Positions 15,987 to 27,861 of a DNA stretch of 64,000 nucleotides are shown here, piece after piece (positions within the stretch are counted from its first letter, which is position 1; every line of letters begins with the position of its first letter). The stretch comes from an uncultured Gammaproteobacteria bacterium. GTDB lineage: Bacteria; Pseudomonadota; Gammaproteobacteria; Pseudomonadales; Pseudohongiellaceae. Below the pieces are notes generated by a model, which saw only the letters and a program-made list of their open reading frames with translations, made no database searches and was not told the DNA's origin. The stretch is from positions 1 to 64,000 of the forward strand of contig CAJXRP010000011.1 of NCBI GenBank assembly GCA_913060495.1, in the 5' to 3' direction. The translations under genes and the position numbers were made by a program.

Positions 15987-17162
15987 TTAACTATTTTCTA
16001 TATCTAACAATGCCTTGCTGATGATTTTTACAGCTGAGTCTATTTCGTTCTTAGTGACATTAAGGGCGGGCAGCAGGCGCACGCTATTTCTTCCAGCCTT
16101 AACGACCAAGAGCTTTTGCTCCTGCAGGCGAGCAATCAATTGCCCCGCATCGGTCAGGCAGTAGAGGCCAAGCATTAGACCTAGGCCTCGCACTTCTTTA
16201 AGCAGCAATGGATACCTTTTAACTAGTTTCTGCAATTCATTCTTAAAGTAAGTCCCTAACTCTCTGACTTTATTTAGAAAATCAGGATCGTTGAGAGTGT
16301 CCATAACGGCGTTGCCAACGGCAGTCGCGAGTGGATTTCCCCCGAATGTACTGCCGTGAGTTCCAGCAACTAATGCGCTTGCTACTTCTTCCGTAGCGAG
16401 GCATGCACCAATAGGGAAACCGCCACCAAGCCCCTTAGCTGTAGCTAGTATGTCCGGACTAACGCCTAGCTGTTGATAAGCATAAAGAGTGCCCGTGCGA
16501 GCGATGCCGCACTGCACCTCATCAAACATAAGTAAGATGTTATGTGAGTCGCATAACTCCCTGGCTGCCTTGAGGTATTCGATGTCAGCAACGTTAATGC
16601 CGCCTTCGCCCTGAATAGGCTCTATGACGATTCCGGCAGTGCTCTGTGTGACAACGCTAAGTAATGACTCTAGGTCTCCAAATTCAGCTTGATCGAAGCC
16701 AGGGTCGCCGACGAGGAAGCCTTCGCAATGAGCCGGGTTGGCAGCGGATGCGATCGCGGCGAGGCTACGCCCATGAAATGCACCGCTCATCGAAACAATG
16801 CGGTTTTTCTGGCTCTGTCCCTTAGAATGGAAATAACGACGAATCGCTTTAAATCCGCACTCAATAGCTTCTGTGCCGGAGTTGCAAAAGAATACGCGGT
16901 CAGCGAATGTGCTTGCTACTAGCTTATTTGCGAGCTGCTCACCTGGCTCTATGTTATAGAGGTTGGATGTGTGCCATAGGCGGTTTGCTTGATCTGTTAA
17001 TGCCTCGATCAATGTCGGGTTACAGTGCCCAAGACTGTTAACGGCTATGCCCATTCCGAAATCGAGATAACGGGCGCCATCTTTAGTAAACAAATAAGAG
17101 CCTTCACCGCGTTCAAACTTCAGCTCCCGTGTTCCATAGTTCTGCATGAGGGCAGAGCTCAT
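15987..17162 (-). CDS. argD: Acetylornithine aminotransferase (class III PLP enzyme)
   Basis: A 391-residue aminotransferase. The PLP lysine is Lys243 in TAKGLGGGFP, with Asp214 in FDEVQCG binding the pyridine nitrogen; SGTEAIE (96-101) and HGSTFGGNPLA are family hallmarks. The enzyme converts N-acetylglutamate semialdehyde to N-acetylornithine in arginine synthesis, and often also serves lysine synthesis through succinyl-diaminopimelate. Length is typical. AGGA precedes the ATG at a good distance. The neighbours are not arginine genes, so close relatives such as ornithine or succinylornithine aminotransferases cannot be fully excluded. Confidence 0.88.
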   Translation of the reverse strand: MSSALMQNYGTRELKFERGEGSYLFTKDGARYLDFGMGIAVNSLGHCNPTLIEALTDQANRLWHTSNLYNIEPGEQLANKLVASTFADRVFFCNSGTEAIECGFKAIRRYFHSKGQSQKNRIVSMSGAFHGRSLAAIASAANPAHCEGFLVGDPGFDQAEFGDLESLLSVVTQSTAGIVIEPIQGEGGINVADIEYLKAARELCDSHNILLMFDEVQCGIARTGTLYAYQQLGVSPDILATAKGLGGGFPIGACLATEEVASALVAGTHGSTFGGNPLATAVGNAVMDTLNDPDFLNKVRELGTYFKNELQKLVKRYPLLLKEVRGLGLMLGLYCLTDAGQLIARLQEQKLLVVKAGRNSVRLLPALNVTKNEIDSAVKIISKALLDIENS

Positions 17163-17832
17163 ATCATTATCCTAAGTCATTAAATTGATTAGCTTGCTGC
17201 TTGCGCCGATATCAAAAAGCCGCGGCAGTTTTGCCGGATTAGAGTGTATCATTCAATACAGAAATTTCAGATGAGAAACAGACTTTGTTCCTATTCTAAA
17301 AGAAAGTATTAGGGCTTTCTGATGTCGATTCGGCGTTCCCACATCGACCCGATGTTATACAAGCTAATCTCGGGCATTTTGTCTTCGGCAACAGATTCGT
17401 TGAACCGCTGCCCAGGCACTTACAGCGCGGAGTTTTCTGCCTTGGTTGCGTCTGGGGGCGAACGGTTGTTTTGGGAGATCGATGAGATGTTCACCACAGC
17501 CTTAGCTTACGCAGCCGGAATCACATAATCCTACTCAGGACCTGCAACAGGGCAACGATATAGGTACGCGATATTGCGATACAATTTATACCGAGAATGT
17601 AGAGCAATTGCAGATAGTAAATACTGGCGCAGAAGCTTTTGACGCAGCACTAAGCGAAACACTGTATTCATCGATAATTATTTAAATCAATGAGTTAACT
17701 AATTTTTATTATGCAGAATATTATTATCAACGGTATTTAGCGAAGAATTCGGCAGCTTATTGAGGTTTCGCGGGCACCGACGCCTGTTACAAGCCGGAAC
17801 ACAATGGTTAGTAATGCAGGGGCTGCTTTCGT
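17163..17832. other. 670-bp gene-poor region, possible decayed gene
   Basis: No complete gene is convincing. One reading frame is open from 17322 to 17528 (68 codons) and a different frame from 17506 to 17685 (59 codons), overlapping by about 20 bases. Their adjacent order could mean one frameshifted gene, but I recognise neither peptide. The last 150 bases are AT-rich. The argD promoter must lie at the left end. Confidence 0.4.
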
Positions 17833-18969
17833 TTAAACGCCTCTGCGAAAAAATCGTCTAATCTCCTTCTCTTTTATCAAGGCATCTTCATATCCCATTT
17901 TCAAAAGGGCACTACAAAACCCTTTTTCGAACAGTATTAAGCTTAGTAGCGTGCTGGAGGTGTCGGGCTTAATGTGTCTAGTCATTTGCTTCGGCAGTTC
18001 ATTATAGAATTCCGTGGCTAAAATATTTATTTCTTTGCTAGGGGAAATTTCAAGTAATTCAATGTTTTGAGCGCTGATCTTTTTACTATTTCTTATCTCT
18101 ATAGGCACATGTTCTAGCGCCTCATTCATATCGCGAAGAAACTCCAAATCATTGTCTAGCGTGTCGACGAATGCGCTGTTTAGCATATGCCCTAGAATTT
18201 GCGAAATCGACGGCGGTACAGTCATCGTATTTTCTAGAGGTGCTTTGCCGCGATTGCCACTGACGCCTATTGCTAGCAATCGCCTAGCACCAAGATGAAT
18301 AGGTGTCGATGTCGGGGCTAGTTGCCTAACTGCGCCATCGCCATAGAATTGATCAGCGATTCTCACCGCAGGAAATAGCACAGGCAGTGCTGAGGAAGCC
18401 ATCAAATGCGAATGAGTTATCTCGCCCCGTCTTCCAATGCGATGGGGGCCCTCCCAATCATTAAGCCCCTTTACTCCCTGGTAGAAAGAAACTGATTCTC
18501 CGGTACTGTACGCAGAGGTAGTTATACTTAGTGCATCAAGTAAGCCTTTATCTATATTTCTTTGAATTTTATCAAGTTTTAGTACGCGCTCTAACAAACC
18601 GATTAGGGGTGAATTGTCCAAGAGCGAGCGGGGCACATCGCTGTTTCTGGAGCGCATCGAAGACAGCAGCATAATCGATGCGCTACCGAGTAATTTACCA
18701 GACTGCGGCGTGTAGATTTGATCGCTACTTATGTTCTTCCAAACATATTCGAGTAGCCTTACCCCAGTGCGCAGACGATGCGCGTGACACGCAAGGGCGG
18801 CTGCGTTAAGTGCGCCAGCCGAAGTTCCAGAAATAATGTGAAAGGGGTTGCTGGCGTCAGCTGGCAACAATTCGGCAATGGCACGAAGTACGCCTACTTG
18901 ATAGGCTGCTCTGGCACCTCCGCCGGAGAGCAGCAGGCCGATCCGGTCTGCATTCTTAGTTTCGAGCAT
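17833..18969 (-). CDS. Patatin-like phospholipase
   Basis: A 378-residue patatin-family hydrolase. It has the oxyanion loop SGGGARAAYQVGVL (15-28), the nucleophile elbow GTSAG (Ser50) and the catalytic Asp in YGDGAVRQ near residue 208, so the Ser-Asp dyad is complete. Such enzymes release fatty acids from membrane phospholipids or lysophospholipids. No signal peptide is seen. The start chosen is the ATG at 18969; an in-frame upstream start at 19008 would add 13 basic residues. AGGAG lies 12 bases upstream, a little far. The gene is monocistronic, divergent from the 5'-nucleotidase gene. Confidence 0.88.
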   Translation of the reverse strand: MLETKNADRIGLLLSGGGARAAYQVGVLRAIAELLPADASNPFHIISGTSAGALNAAALACHAHRLRTGVRLLEYVWKNISSDQIYTPQSGKLLGSASIMLLSSMRSRNSDVPRSLLDNSPLIGLLERVLKLDKIQRNIDKGLLDALSITTSAYSTGESVSFYQGVKGLNDWEGPHRIGRRGEITHSHLMASSALPVLFPAVRIADQFYGDGAVRQLAPTSTPIHLGARRLLAIGVSGNRGKAPLENTMTVPPSISQILGHMLNSAFVDTLDNDLEFLRDMNEALEHVPIEIRNSKKISAQNIELLEISPSKEINILATEFYNELPKQMTRHIKPDTSSTLLSLILFEKGFCSALLKMGYEDALIKEKEIRRFFRRGV

Positions 18970-19174
18970 CCTGATTTTAGTTCTCCTTTGTGGTGCGGTC
19001 CGTCGCATCTTGCCCGCGCATACTACACAATATTACAAATGCTTTATAAACATGCGGTTATGTAGCTATCTTAATTTCGCGCCAAAATTTAGAAGCTGAC
19101 TTTTTTCCGATTGCCTGATGGCAAACTGAGCGGTAGCAATCTATCATGGTAGCAACTGGCAACATGAGTCTGTA

Positions 19175-20074
19175 ATGGTAACCCAAGCAAAGATAGATCC
19201 TCTTGTTATTGCGATATCTTCCCGCGCTTTATTTAACCTAGAAGATAGTCATCGAGTCTTCGAGGAAGAAGGCTTGGACGCGTATCAGCAATACCAAATC
19301 TCCAAAGAAGATCAGCCGCTGGAGCAAGGCGATGCGTTTCTTTTGGTGCAGAAACTTCTAGGGCTCAATGAGTTGCTAGATGAATCTCCGGTGCAGGTCA
19401 TCCTTCTTTCCCGCAACAGTGCAGATACTGGTCTACGTATTTTTAATTCGATACAGCATTATGGCTTGGATATCAGTCGTGCAGCGTTTAGCGGTGGGGA
19501 CAGCCCTTATCGCTATATATCGGCCTTCAATAGCCACCTTTTTCTTTCTACGGATGGAGCTGATGTCAGGCAGGCCTTAGAGTCGGGCGTTGCTGCCGCA
19601 ACGATCCTACCTTCAGAGAAGAGCGTAACCCCCAATGACAAGCTAAAGATCGCATTCGATGGCGACGCAGTATTGTTTTCAGATGATTCTGAAAAAATAT
19701 TTAAAAACAAAGGCTTGGAAGCTTTTACTGAGAATGAAATTGAGGCTGCGAACGAGCCCTTAAGTGGAGGCCCTTTCAAGCCGGTCCTTGCCGCTTTGCA
19801 ACAAATACAAATGGCGTTTCCGCCTGGCGAGTCCCCGCTAAGAACCTGTTTAGTAACAGCCCGCGCCGCTCCGGCCCACGAAAGGGTAGTGCGCACGCTG
19901 CGCGCATGGAATATCCGAATAGATGAGTCGCTATTCCTTGGTGGGCTAGATAAGGGTGAGTTCCTTCGCGCATTCGATGCTGACGTATTCTTTGATGATC
20001 AAGAAGGACACTGCGAATCTGCGCGTAACCACGTCGCGACAGGGCACGTTCCTCATGGAATTGCCAATCAATAA
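19175..20074 (+). CDS. 5'-nucleotidase family protein
   Basis: A 299-residue protein of the cytosolic 5'-nucleotidase family (Pfam 5_nucleotid, PF06189). The matching pattern is AISSRALFNLE, QVILLSRNSADTGLRIFNSI, AFDGDAVLFSDDSE near 163-176 (the HAD-like Asp box), and FFDDQEGHC near the C terminus. It should remove phosphate from nucleoside monophosphates. It lies alone between the patatin gene (divergent) and the TSUP gene (convergent). An AT-rich imperfect hairpin follows the stop at about 20073-20101. Confidence 0.88.
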   Translation: MVTQAKIDPLVIAISSRALFNLEDSHRVFEEEGLDAYQQYQISKEDQPLEQGDAFLLVQKLLGLNELLDESPVQVILLSRNSADTGLRIFNSIQHYGLDISRAAFSGGDSPYRYISAFNSHLFLSTDGADVRQALESGVAAATILPSEKSVTPNDKLKIAFDGDAVLFSDDSEKIFKNKGLEAFTENEIEAANEPLSGGPFKPVLAALQQIQMAFPPGESPLRTCLVTARAAPAHERVVRTLRAWNIRIDESLFLGGLDKGEFLRAFDADVFFDDQEGHCESARNHVATGHVPHGIANQ

Positions 20075-20104
20075 TTATATATATCATAGAGATATAATTA
20101 AAAA

Positions 20105-20908
20105 TTAATGTATTTTAGAGGTTAAGGTGTAATACAAGCCCAGACCGAGCAAAATTACCGTTAACAGCCCCTGCAGGACCTGTTCTGGCAGGCGATTGCT
20201 GAGCCGTGAACCTAGTGCAATAGCTGGTAACGAGCCAATAAGCAGGCTCAGCAGTAACATTAGGTCTACGTGGCCCGCTAATAGATAGCCGAGACCCGCT
20301 ATGAAGGTGAGCGGGACCGCGTGGGCGATGTCGCTGCCAACTATTTGTACGGTCTTCGCTTGAGAATACATTGTTAGCAGTATGGCCGCAGCAAACGCTC
20401 CCGCGCCCACGGATGAGAGCGTCACACAAACCCCTAGTACGATTCCCATTAGAAAAGTTAGCTCAGATCTTCTGCGCTGGATAAAATGCATTAGCGCCGG
20501 AGGTCTATTCTCCGCAGCTTTTTCCCTCATTTTATTACGTAATATCAATATAATAGCGGTAATTATTAACATAATACCTAAGCTAAACGTGAGCAATTGC
20601 TCAAATTTTGGCGTGTCCTGAAAAGCCGTTTGAATCATGACCGCATGGACCAAAATGGCAGTCGGTACGCTGCCAAAAGCCAAAAGACGCACGATGCTCC
20701 AGTTCACATTACCTGACTGATGATGGGAGAGTGCGCCCCCAGCTTTCGTTATTGAGGCGTAGAGAAGGTCTGTGCCGATAGCTACGGAGGCAGGATAGCC
20801 AAACATAAGCAGTATAGGCGTCATTAGTGATCCGCCTCCGACACCGGTAATGCCAATGGCGAAACCCACTAGGGCCCCAGCTAGGGTGTGTAGAACCAAT
20901 TCCATCAT
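20105..20908 (-). CDS. TSUP-family (TauE/SafE) anion exporter
   Basis: A 267-residue membrane protein with about eight helices and the duplicated TSUP motifs: GFAIGITGVGGGSLMTPILL at the start and GVCVTLSSVGAGAFAAAIL in the second half. The family moves sulfite, sulfoacetate and similar sulfur anions across the inner membrane. It is divergent from cysB and close to cysH, which supports a role in sulfur balance, perhaps sulfite export. Adjacent ATGs occur at 20908 and 20905, with an in-frame TTG at 20920; no ribosome site is strong. Confidence 0.88.
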   Translation of the reverse strand: MMELVLHTLAGALVGFAIGITGVGGGSLMTPILLMFGYPASVAIGTDLLYASITKAGGALSHHQSGNVNWSIVRLLAFGSVPTAILVHAVMIQTAFQDTPKFEQLLTFSLGIMLIITAIILILRNKMREKAAENRPPALMHFIQRRRSELTFLMGIVLGVCVTLSSVGAGAFAAAILLTMYSQAKTVQIVGSDIAHAVPLTFIAGLGYLLAGHVDLMLLLSLLIGSLPAIALGSRLSNRLPEQVLQGLLTVILLGLGLYYTLTSKIH

Positions 20909-20966
20909 GACCGGCGTCAATTTCTGTAAAGGCGAGAGGGTAAACTGAAGATATTATTCGATAAAG

Positions 20967-20986
20967 GAATATTTTAGAATATTTTT
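20967..20986. promoter_or_regulatory. Tandem 10-bp AT-rich repeat between TSUP gene and cysB
   Basis: GAATATTTTA at 20967-20976 is followed at once by GAATATTTTT at 20977-20986, one helical turn apart, with a further GAATA near 20998. CysB operators are AT-rich, and this region is shared by divergent sulfur genes, so it is a fair candidate CysB site. Confidence 0.3.
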
Positions 20987-21037
20987 ATAACCAAATAGAA
21001 TAACCTTTGTGCTTCTGAGAGCAGATAGGTATACACA

Positions 21038-22012
21038 ATGAAGTTACATCAACTTAGGTATATATGGGAGGTCGCCAAGCAAGACTTGAACGTCTCTCAG
21101 GCGGCCGCCCACCTATTCAGTTCGCAACCAGGCATTAGCAAGCAAATTCGATTATTAGAGGAAGAGCTGGGCCTACAGATATTCACGCGCAGGGGGAAGC
21201 ACCTCGTAGAGATCACTCCAGCAGGCAGAGAGATACTGGAGACAAGCGGGGAGATTTTACAGCAGATTAAAAAAATCGAATCTCTGGCGCAGGAGCACAG
21301 TGATCAGTACAAAGGCAGCTTATCGCTAGCGACCACGCATACCCAGTGCCGTTACGTGTTGCCGCCTATAATTCGGCGCTTTATGAATAAATATCCTGAT
21401 GTCGCATTGCACATGCATCAAGGCACGCCAACTCAAATATCTGCCGTAGCGGCCGATGCCGGGGCAGATTTCGCCATCGCGACAGAAGCGCTCGAGCTAT
21501 ACAGCGACCTAGTGATGTTGCCCTGTTATAAGTGGAATCGATCTATTCTCGTACCTAAAGATCATCCATTAGCACATGAAAGCGAGCTAACTCTCTATAA
21601 AATATCACAATACCCCATAGTCACTTACACATTCGGTTTCACCGGCAGGTCCAAGTTGGATGAAGCGTTCGATGAGCAGGGCCTCAAGCCCAAGGTAGTT
21701 CTCACGGCCGCAGATGCAGACGTTATTAAGACCTACGTCCGTCTGGGCCTAGGTGTTGGCATCGTAGCCAGCATGGCGTTTGATGCCGAGATAGATAAGG
21801 ATCTAATAGCGCTGGATGCCAGCAAGCTGTTTGAGCCCAGCACTACGAAGATAGGTTTTCGACGAAACAGTTACTTTCGCGGCTATATGTTTGATTTTGT
21901 TGAAATGTTTGCGCCACACCTGAATGGTGATTTGCTGCGCAGAAGCCTTGAAACGAAGAATCGAGCAGAATTGGACGCTCTGCTAGAGGGGATACAGCTG
22001 CCTGTGCTGTAA
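21038..22012 (+). CDS. cysB: LysR-type cysteine regulon activator CysB
   Basis: A 324-residue LysR-family regulator. The N-terminal winged helix (MKLHQLRYIWEVAKQDLNVS, then SSQPGISKQIRLLEEELG) is very close to CysB, and THTQCRYVLPP in the effector domain is a CysB signature. Full length matches CysB. The family activates sulfate assimilation genes when N-acetylserine signals low cysteine. The gene is divergent from the TSUP exporter and convergent with cysH (22-base gap), so its targets may be immediate neighbours. Confidence 0.95.
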   Translation: MKLHQLRYIWEVAKQDLNVSQAAAHLFSSQPGISKQIRLLEEELGLQIFTRRGKHLVEITPAGREILETSGEILQQIKKIESLAQEHSDQYKGSLSLATTHTQCRYVLPPIIRRFMNKYPDVALHMHQGTPTQISAVAADAGADFAIATEALELYSDLVMLPCYKWNRSILVPKDHPLAHESELTLYKISQYPIVTYTFGFTGRSKLDEAFDEQGLKPKVVLTAADADVIKTYVRLGLGVGIVASMAFDAEIDKDLIALDASKLFEPSTTKIGFRRNSYFRGYMFDFVEMFAPHLNGDLLRRSLETKNRAELDALLEGIQLPVL

Positions 22013-22034
22013 GGGCGCTTCCCGGGCGGGGTCG

Positions 22035-22757
22035 TTAGTCCTCGCTGCCGCCTCTATGCAGTCCGCACTCCTTAATGGTTGCTTCCTCCCACCACCAGCG
22101 TCCTTCTCGCTCATGTTGATTCGGTCCTATGGGGCGAGTACAAGGCTCGCACCCTATGCTGATAAAGCCTGCGTCGTGTAGCTCGTTGTAGGGCACATCG
22201 AACATACGGATATAATTCCAGACTTCTTCCGAGCTCCAATTTGCTAAGGGGTTTACCTTAATGACAGGGTGATCGGGGGTTGAGAAGCTGCTATCGAGCT
22301 CAATGACGGGGACCTCGGCCCTGCTCGGGCTTTGATCGCGCCGCTGCCCTGTAATCCAAGCGTCTACAGTAGCCAGCTTGTTTCGCAGTGGCTCAACCTT
22401 TCGAATACTACAGCATTCCTTGTGGCCGTCTTCGTAGAAGCTAAACAGCCCTTTATCTTGTATTAACTGGCTCAGTCGATGCGGGTCGGGGTGAAGCGTC
22501 TCGATTGGAAGCTCGTAGTGCCTGCGGACGGATTCGATGAATTCGTAAGTCTGAGGGTGCAGTCGGCCGGTATCCAAAGTAAAGGCGGCAGGTTTGATGG
22601 CCAGCTTGCTAGCCATCTCTATTAAGGCTACGTCTTCAGCGCCGCTAAAGGAGATCGCTAAATTTGGCCAGAGCTCGGCAACTTCCCTAATTATATCCTT
22701 TGGCTCGCTATTGCTGAGGCGAGTATTTAGTTCTGTTATGTCTTTTGCTGAGGTCAT
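22035..22757 (-). CDS. cysH: Assimilatory adenylyl-sulfate (APS) reductase type CysH
   Basis: A 240-residue PAPS/APS reductase-family enzyme. [10 protein letters not shown] near 39-48 is the P-loop, and [11 protein letters not shown] and [10 protein letters not shown] bind substrate. Two cysteine pairs, ECCSIR and GCEPCTRP, mark the [4Fe-4S] form that reduces APS rather than PAPS, as in Pseudomonas and plants. The catalytic Cys is in KECGLH near the C terminus. It makes sulfite for cysteine synthesis using thioredoxin. The ATG at 22757 matches the usual start; the frame remains open upstream to 22844. Confidence 0.94.
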   Translation of the reverse strand: MTSAKDITELNTRLSNSEPKDIIREVAELWPNLAISFSGAEDVALIEMASKLAIKPAAFTLDTGRLHPQTYEFIESVRRHYELPIETLHPDPHRLSQLIQDKGLFSFYEDGHKECCSIRKVEPLRNKLATVDAWITGQRRDQSPSRAEVPVIELDSSFSTPDHPVIKVNPLANWSSEEVWNYIRMFDVPYNELHDAGFISIGCEPCTRPIGPNQHEREGRWWWEEATIKECGLHRGGSED

Positions 22758-23183
22758 TTGAGTCTTCGTGGTTGCTAGGTGCTCCCGAAAGAGGGCGCGC
22801 GGCATATTCTCGGCTATTTGGCGGCGGCGGTAAAGCGCCTGCACGGGCGCCGCCTCATATCCCCGATTAAACTATTAACCCCAGCTGCCGATACCGATGT
22901 TCCACGTGAAAAAACTCTAATAAAACTAAGCACTTAGACAGTCCAAATGGTTTCTTCCACTAAATATTGGTGTTTGTCGCGTCGTTCAATCCATATCTAG
23001 TAATTAGACAGCAACAGATTTTGCAGCGCCTCTGTTCCGGCTTCGCGATATCTGGTAAATTTGTGCTGCTTCGAGCGGTCGAGCCTGTGATGGCAGCCGA
23101 CAGCGATAACATTGCCAGCCCAAGGTTGGCTTAGCTACAAACTCGCACCCATACGAGTTATCAGACAAGGAGAAACGTGCGTC
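22758..23183. other. 426-bp divergent region between cysH and thrH
   Basis: No gene is visible apart from an unused N-terminal extension of the cysH frame. It must hold promoters for both genes. TAGACAGT occurs at 22935-22942 and TTAGACAG at 23004-23011, resembling the cyclase operator half-site, but 8-mers of this sort are expected by chance. A ribosome site AAGGAG precedes thrH. Confidence 0.4.
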
Positions 23184-23801
23184 ATGGAAATCGCCTGCCT
23201 AGATTTGGAAGGAGTGCTGGTGCCCGAAATATGGATTGGGTTTGCAGAGAAGACTGGTATTGAGGAGTTGCGAGCGACAACACGCGATATCCCGGACTAT
23301 GACGTGCTAATGAAGCAGCGTCTAACCATCCTCGACAAACACAAGTTAGGTCTTCCGGATATCCAGGAAGTAATCTCCACAATGACTCCAATGCCTGGCG
23401 CCAAAGAGTTTATAGATTGGTTGAAAAAGCGCTTTCAACTTATTATTTTATCAGATACTTTTTATGAGTTTTCTCAACCGCTGATGCGTCAGCTCGATTT
23501 CCCGACACTGTTCTGCCATCGCCTAGTAGCTGATGAAAACGGTCGAATAGTAGATTATAAACTGCGACAGAAAGACCCCAAGCGTCAATCCGTAAAGGCG
23601 TTGCACGGGCTTAACTTTCGAGTGATTGCTTCCGGTGATTCCTATAACGATACGACTATGCTGGAGGAGGCGGATGCAGGCATCCTGTTTAGAGCGCCAG
23701 CCAATGTTATTGAGGAGTTTCCGCAGTATCCCGCTGTGCAGAGCTATGATGAACTGAAGCGAGAGTTTTGCGCGGCCAGTGAGCGAGACCTGAGCGTATA
23801 G
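23184..23801 (+). CDS. thrH: ThrH: phosphoserine phosphatase / homoserine phosphotransferase
   Basis: A 205-residue HAD-family enzyme, exactly the length of Pseudomonas ThrH. The N-terminal catalytic loop is IACLDLEGVLVPE (nucleophile Asp8 and Glu10), followed by LSDTFYEF (motif II) and SGDSYNDTTML (motif IV). ThrH removes phosphate from phosphoserine and can pass it to homoserine, linking serine and threonine synthesis. The ATG at 23184 has AAGGAG upstream; an open stretch back to 23112 lacks homology. Confidence 0.93.
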   Translation: MEIACLDLEGVLVPEIWIGFAEKTGIEELRATTRDIPDYDVLMKQRLTILDKHKLGLPDIQEVISTMTPMPGAKEFIDWLKKRFQLIILSDTFYEFSQPLMRQLDFPTLFCHRLVADENGRIVDYKLRQKDPKRQSVKALHGLNFRVIASGDSYNDTTMLEEADAGILFRAPANVIEEFPQYPAVQSYDELKREFCAASERDLSV

Positions 23802-23834
23802 CGCCAATAATTAACTTTTAACTTAAATAGATTC

Positions 23835-25208
23835 CTATAAGAAATTGATAATATTAGCTATTTTATCAAAGCATTCTTGATATTCCTGCTCGCAATCTGA
23901 GTCGGCAACGATGCCTCCACCCGCCCAGCAACGTAGCACCCCAGGCTCCCATAAGAGGCTGCGGATAGTGATGCTGCTATCGAGGTTGCCCTGTACGCCT
24001 AAGCAGAATACCGTTCCGCAGTACACGCGCCTCGCTTCATGTTCAACCTTTTGGATGATATCCATAGCTGCAAGCTTTGGGGCGCCGGTTATAGAGCCTC
24101 CAGGGTAGCAACTGGAGAGAAGATCTAGAGCATCCTTGTTTGAGGAGATTCTTCCTGCTACATCACTGACCATATGGTGCACATTGCTAAAGCTTTCTAC
24201 TGTAAATATCTGATTTACTTCTATACTGCCAGTTTCACATACTCGGCCTAGATCATTTCTAACCAGGTCTACGATCATTAGGTTCTCTGCTCTGTCTTTT
24301 TCGCTAGAAGCTAGCTCTTCAGCAAGACTGTTATCTAGACTCTCTGTTTGGCCTCGGGGGCGTGTACCTTTGATTGGCTGACTTAGGACGGCACCACTGT
24401 GTAGACTAACAAAGCGCTCCGGGGACAAGCTCAAGAGCGCGCCGCTGCCCCAGCCAATGTAGGCAGAGAATGGGGCTGTTGTAGCATCGCGCAGCTTTAG
24501 GTAAGCGGCCAGAGGCTCTCCGCAACTTCTTGCCGTGAAACCTTGAGTCAGATTCACCTGATAGCAATCGCCATTAGTAATTCGAGACTTAATGTCGGTG
24601 AATGCATTTTGATACTCGGTAAAGCTAGTGCCGTTTACGAATGGAGATTCCAGATGAAATGCCGCCCACTCAGAAGCAGCGGACTTTTGAGCAGGCTCTT
24701 CGATGCAGCTTAAGATTTGCTCAATGGTAGTGTTGCTGCAGCTCGGATGCAGTCTGAGGCTGCAACTTTTGTTCTGATGATCAAGAACTATGGTCCAGAG
24801 ATAGATTCCTACAAATGCGTCGGTGATCGCGAATTCGGCTTTGCCGGTTAGAGTTGGATAACCTAGATAGCCGATAATCGCACCGGCATGTTCTAGTTTT
24901 TGCTCATCTGCATGCTCAAAGTTAGGTAGTGGTAAAAATAGCTCTTTTAAGACTCTGATATAATTAATAAATTCAGTACTTATAGTTGAGGTTCCAACAA
25001 CTTCTTTTGCATTTTCTGAGCAGGAAAAAGAACCATTCTTGACGCTAAGATAGACACTTGGCGCCGCAGTTAGGATATCGAGTCTTCCGTTGCTACCGCC
25101 ATGATTTGCGCTGTCCAAAAAAGCTGGCATGCCAAGCTTATGGAGCGCGCGCATATAATGCTCGCTGTCAGCGTAATAGGGTAGAGATCGATAGTTGGTG
25201 AGGGGCAT
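23835..25208 (-). CDS. pabB: Aminodeoxychorismate synthase component I
   Basis: A 457-residue chorismate-utilising enzyme. The C-terminal half carries the catalytic blocks SLSPERFVSL, PIKGTRPRG (the KGT lysine typical of PabB), AENLMIVDLVRNDLGRVC, CYPGGSITGAPK and the terminal EYQECFDK. With PabA it makes 4-amino-4-deoxychorismate from chorismate and glutamine for folate. Its partner lyase pabC is also in this window, 38 kb away. It follows roxA in the same direction by 35 bases. Confidence 0.95.
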   Translation of the reverse strand: MPLTNYRSLPYYADSEHYMRALHKLGMPAFLDSANHGGSNGRLDILTAAPSVYLSVKNGSFSCSENAKEVVGTSTISTEFINYIRVLKELFLPLPNFEHADEQKLEHAGAIIGYLGYPTLTGKAEFAITDAFVGIYLWTIVLDHQNKSCSLRLHPSCSNTTIEQILSCIEEPAQKSAASEWAAFHLESPFVNGTSFTEYQNAFTDIKSRITNGDCYQVNLTQGFTARSCGEPLAAYLKLRDATTAPFSAYIGWGSGALLSLSPERFVSLHSGAVLSQPIKGTRPRGQTESLDNSLAEELASSEKDRAENLMIVDLVRNDLGRVCETGSIEVNQIFTVESFSNVHHMVSDVAGRISSNKDALDLLSSCYPGGSITGAPKLAAMDIIQKVEHEARRVYCGTVFCLGVQGNLDSSITIRSLLWEPGVLRCWAGGGIVADSDCEQEYQECFDKIANIINFL

Positions 25209-25243
25209 AGAGCTGGCTTACGGTAATGCAGTGCTTCGCAAGA

Positions 25244-27819
<2,576 letters not shown>

Positions 27820-27861
27820 TTAGTTCTAATGGTTCGTGTTTCTAAGCCCCGACTCTAGGGT

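Noticed and set aside
17322..17528. 68-codon frame as a genuine small gene
   Set aside because: No ribosome site of quality, no family recognised, and a neighbouring frame overlaps it; kept only as a possible relic.
22935..23012. TAGACAG-like words between cysH and thrH as targets of the MerR-cyclase protein
   Set aside because: Unpaired 7-8 base words are expected by chance a few times per window; no inverted partner is present.
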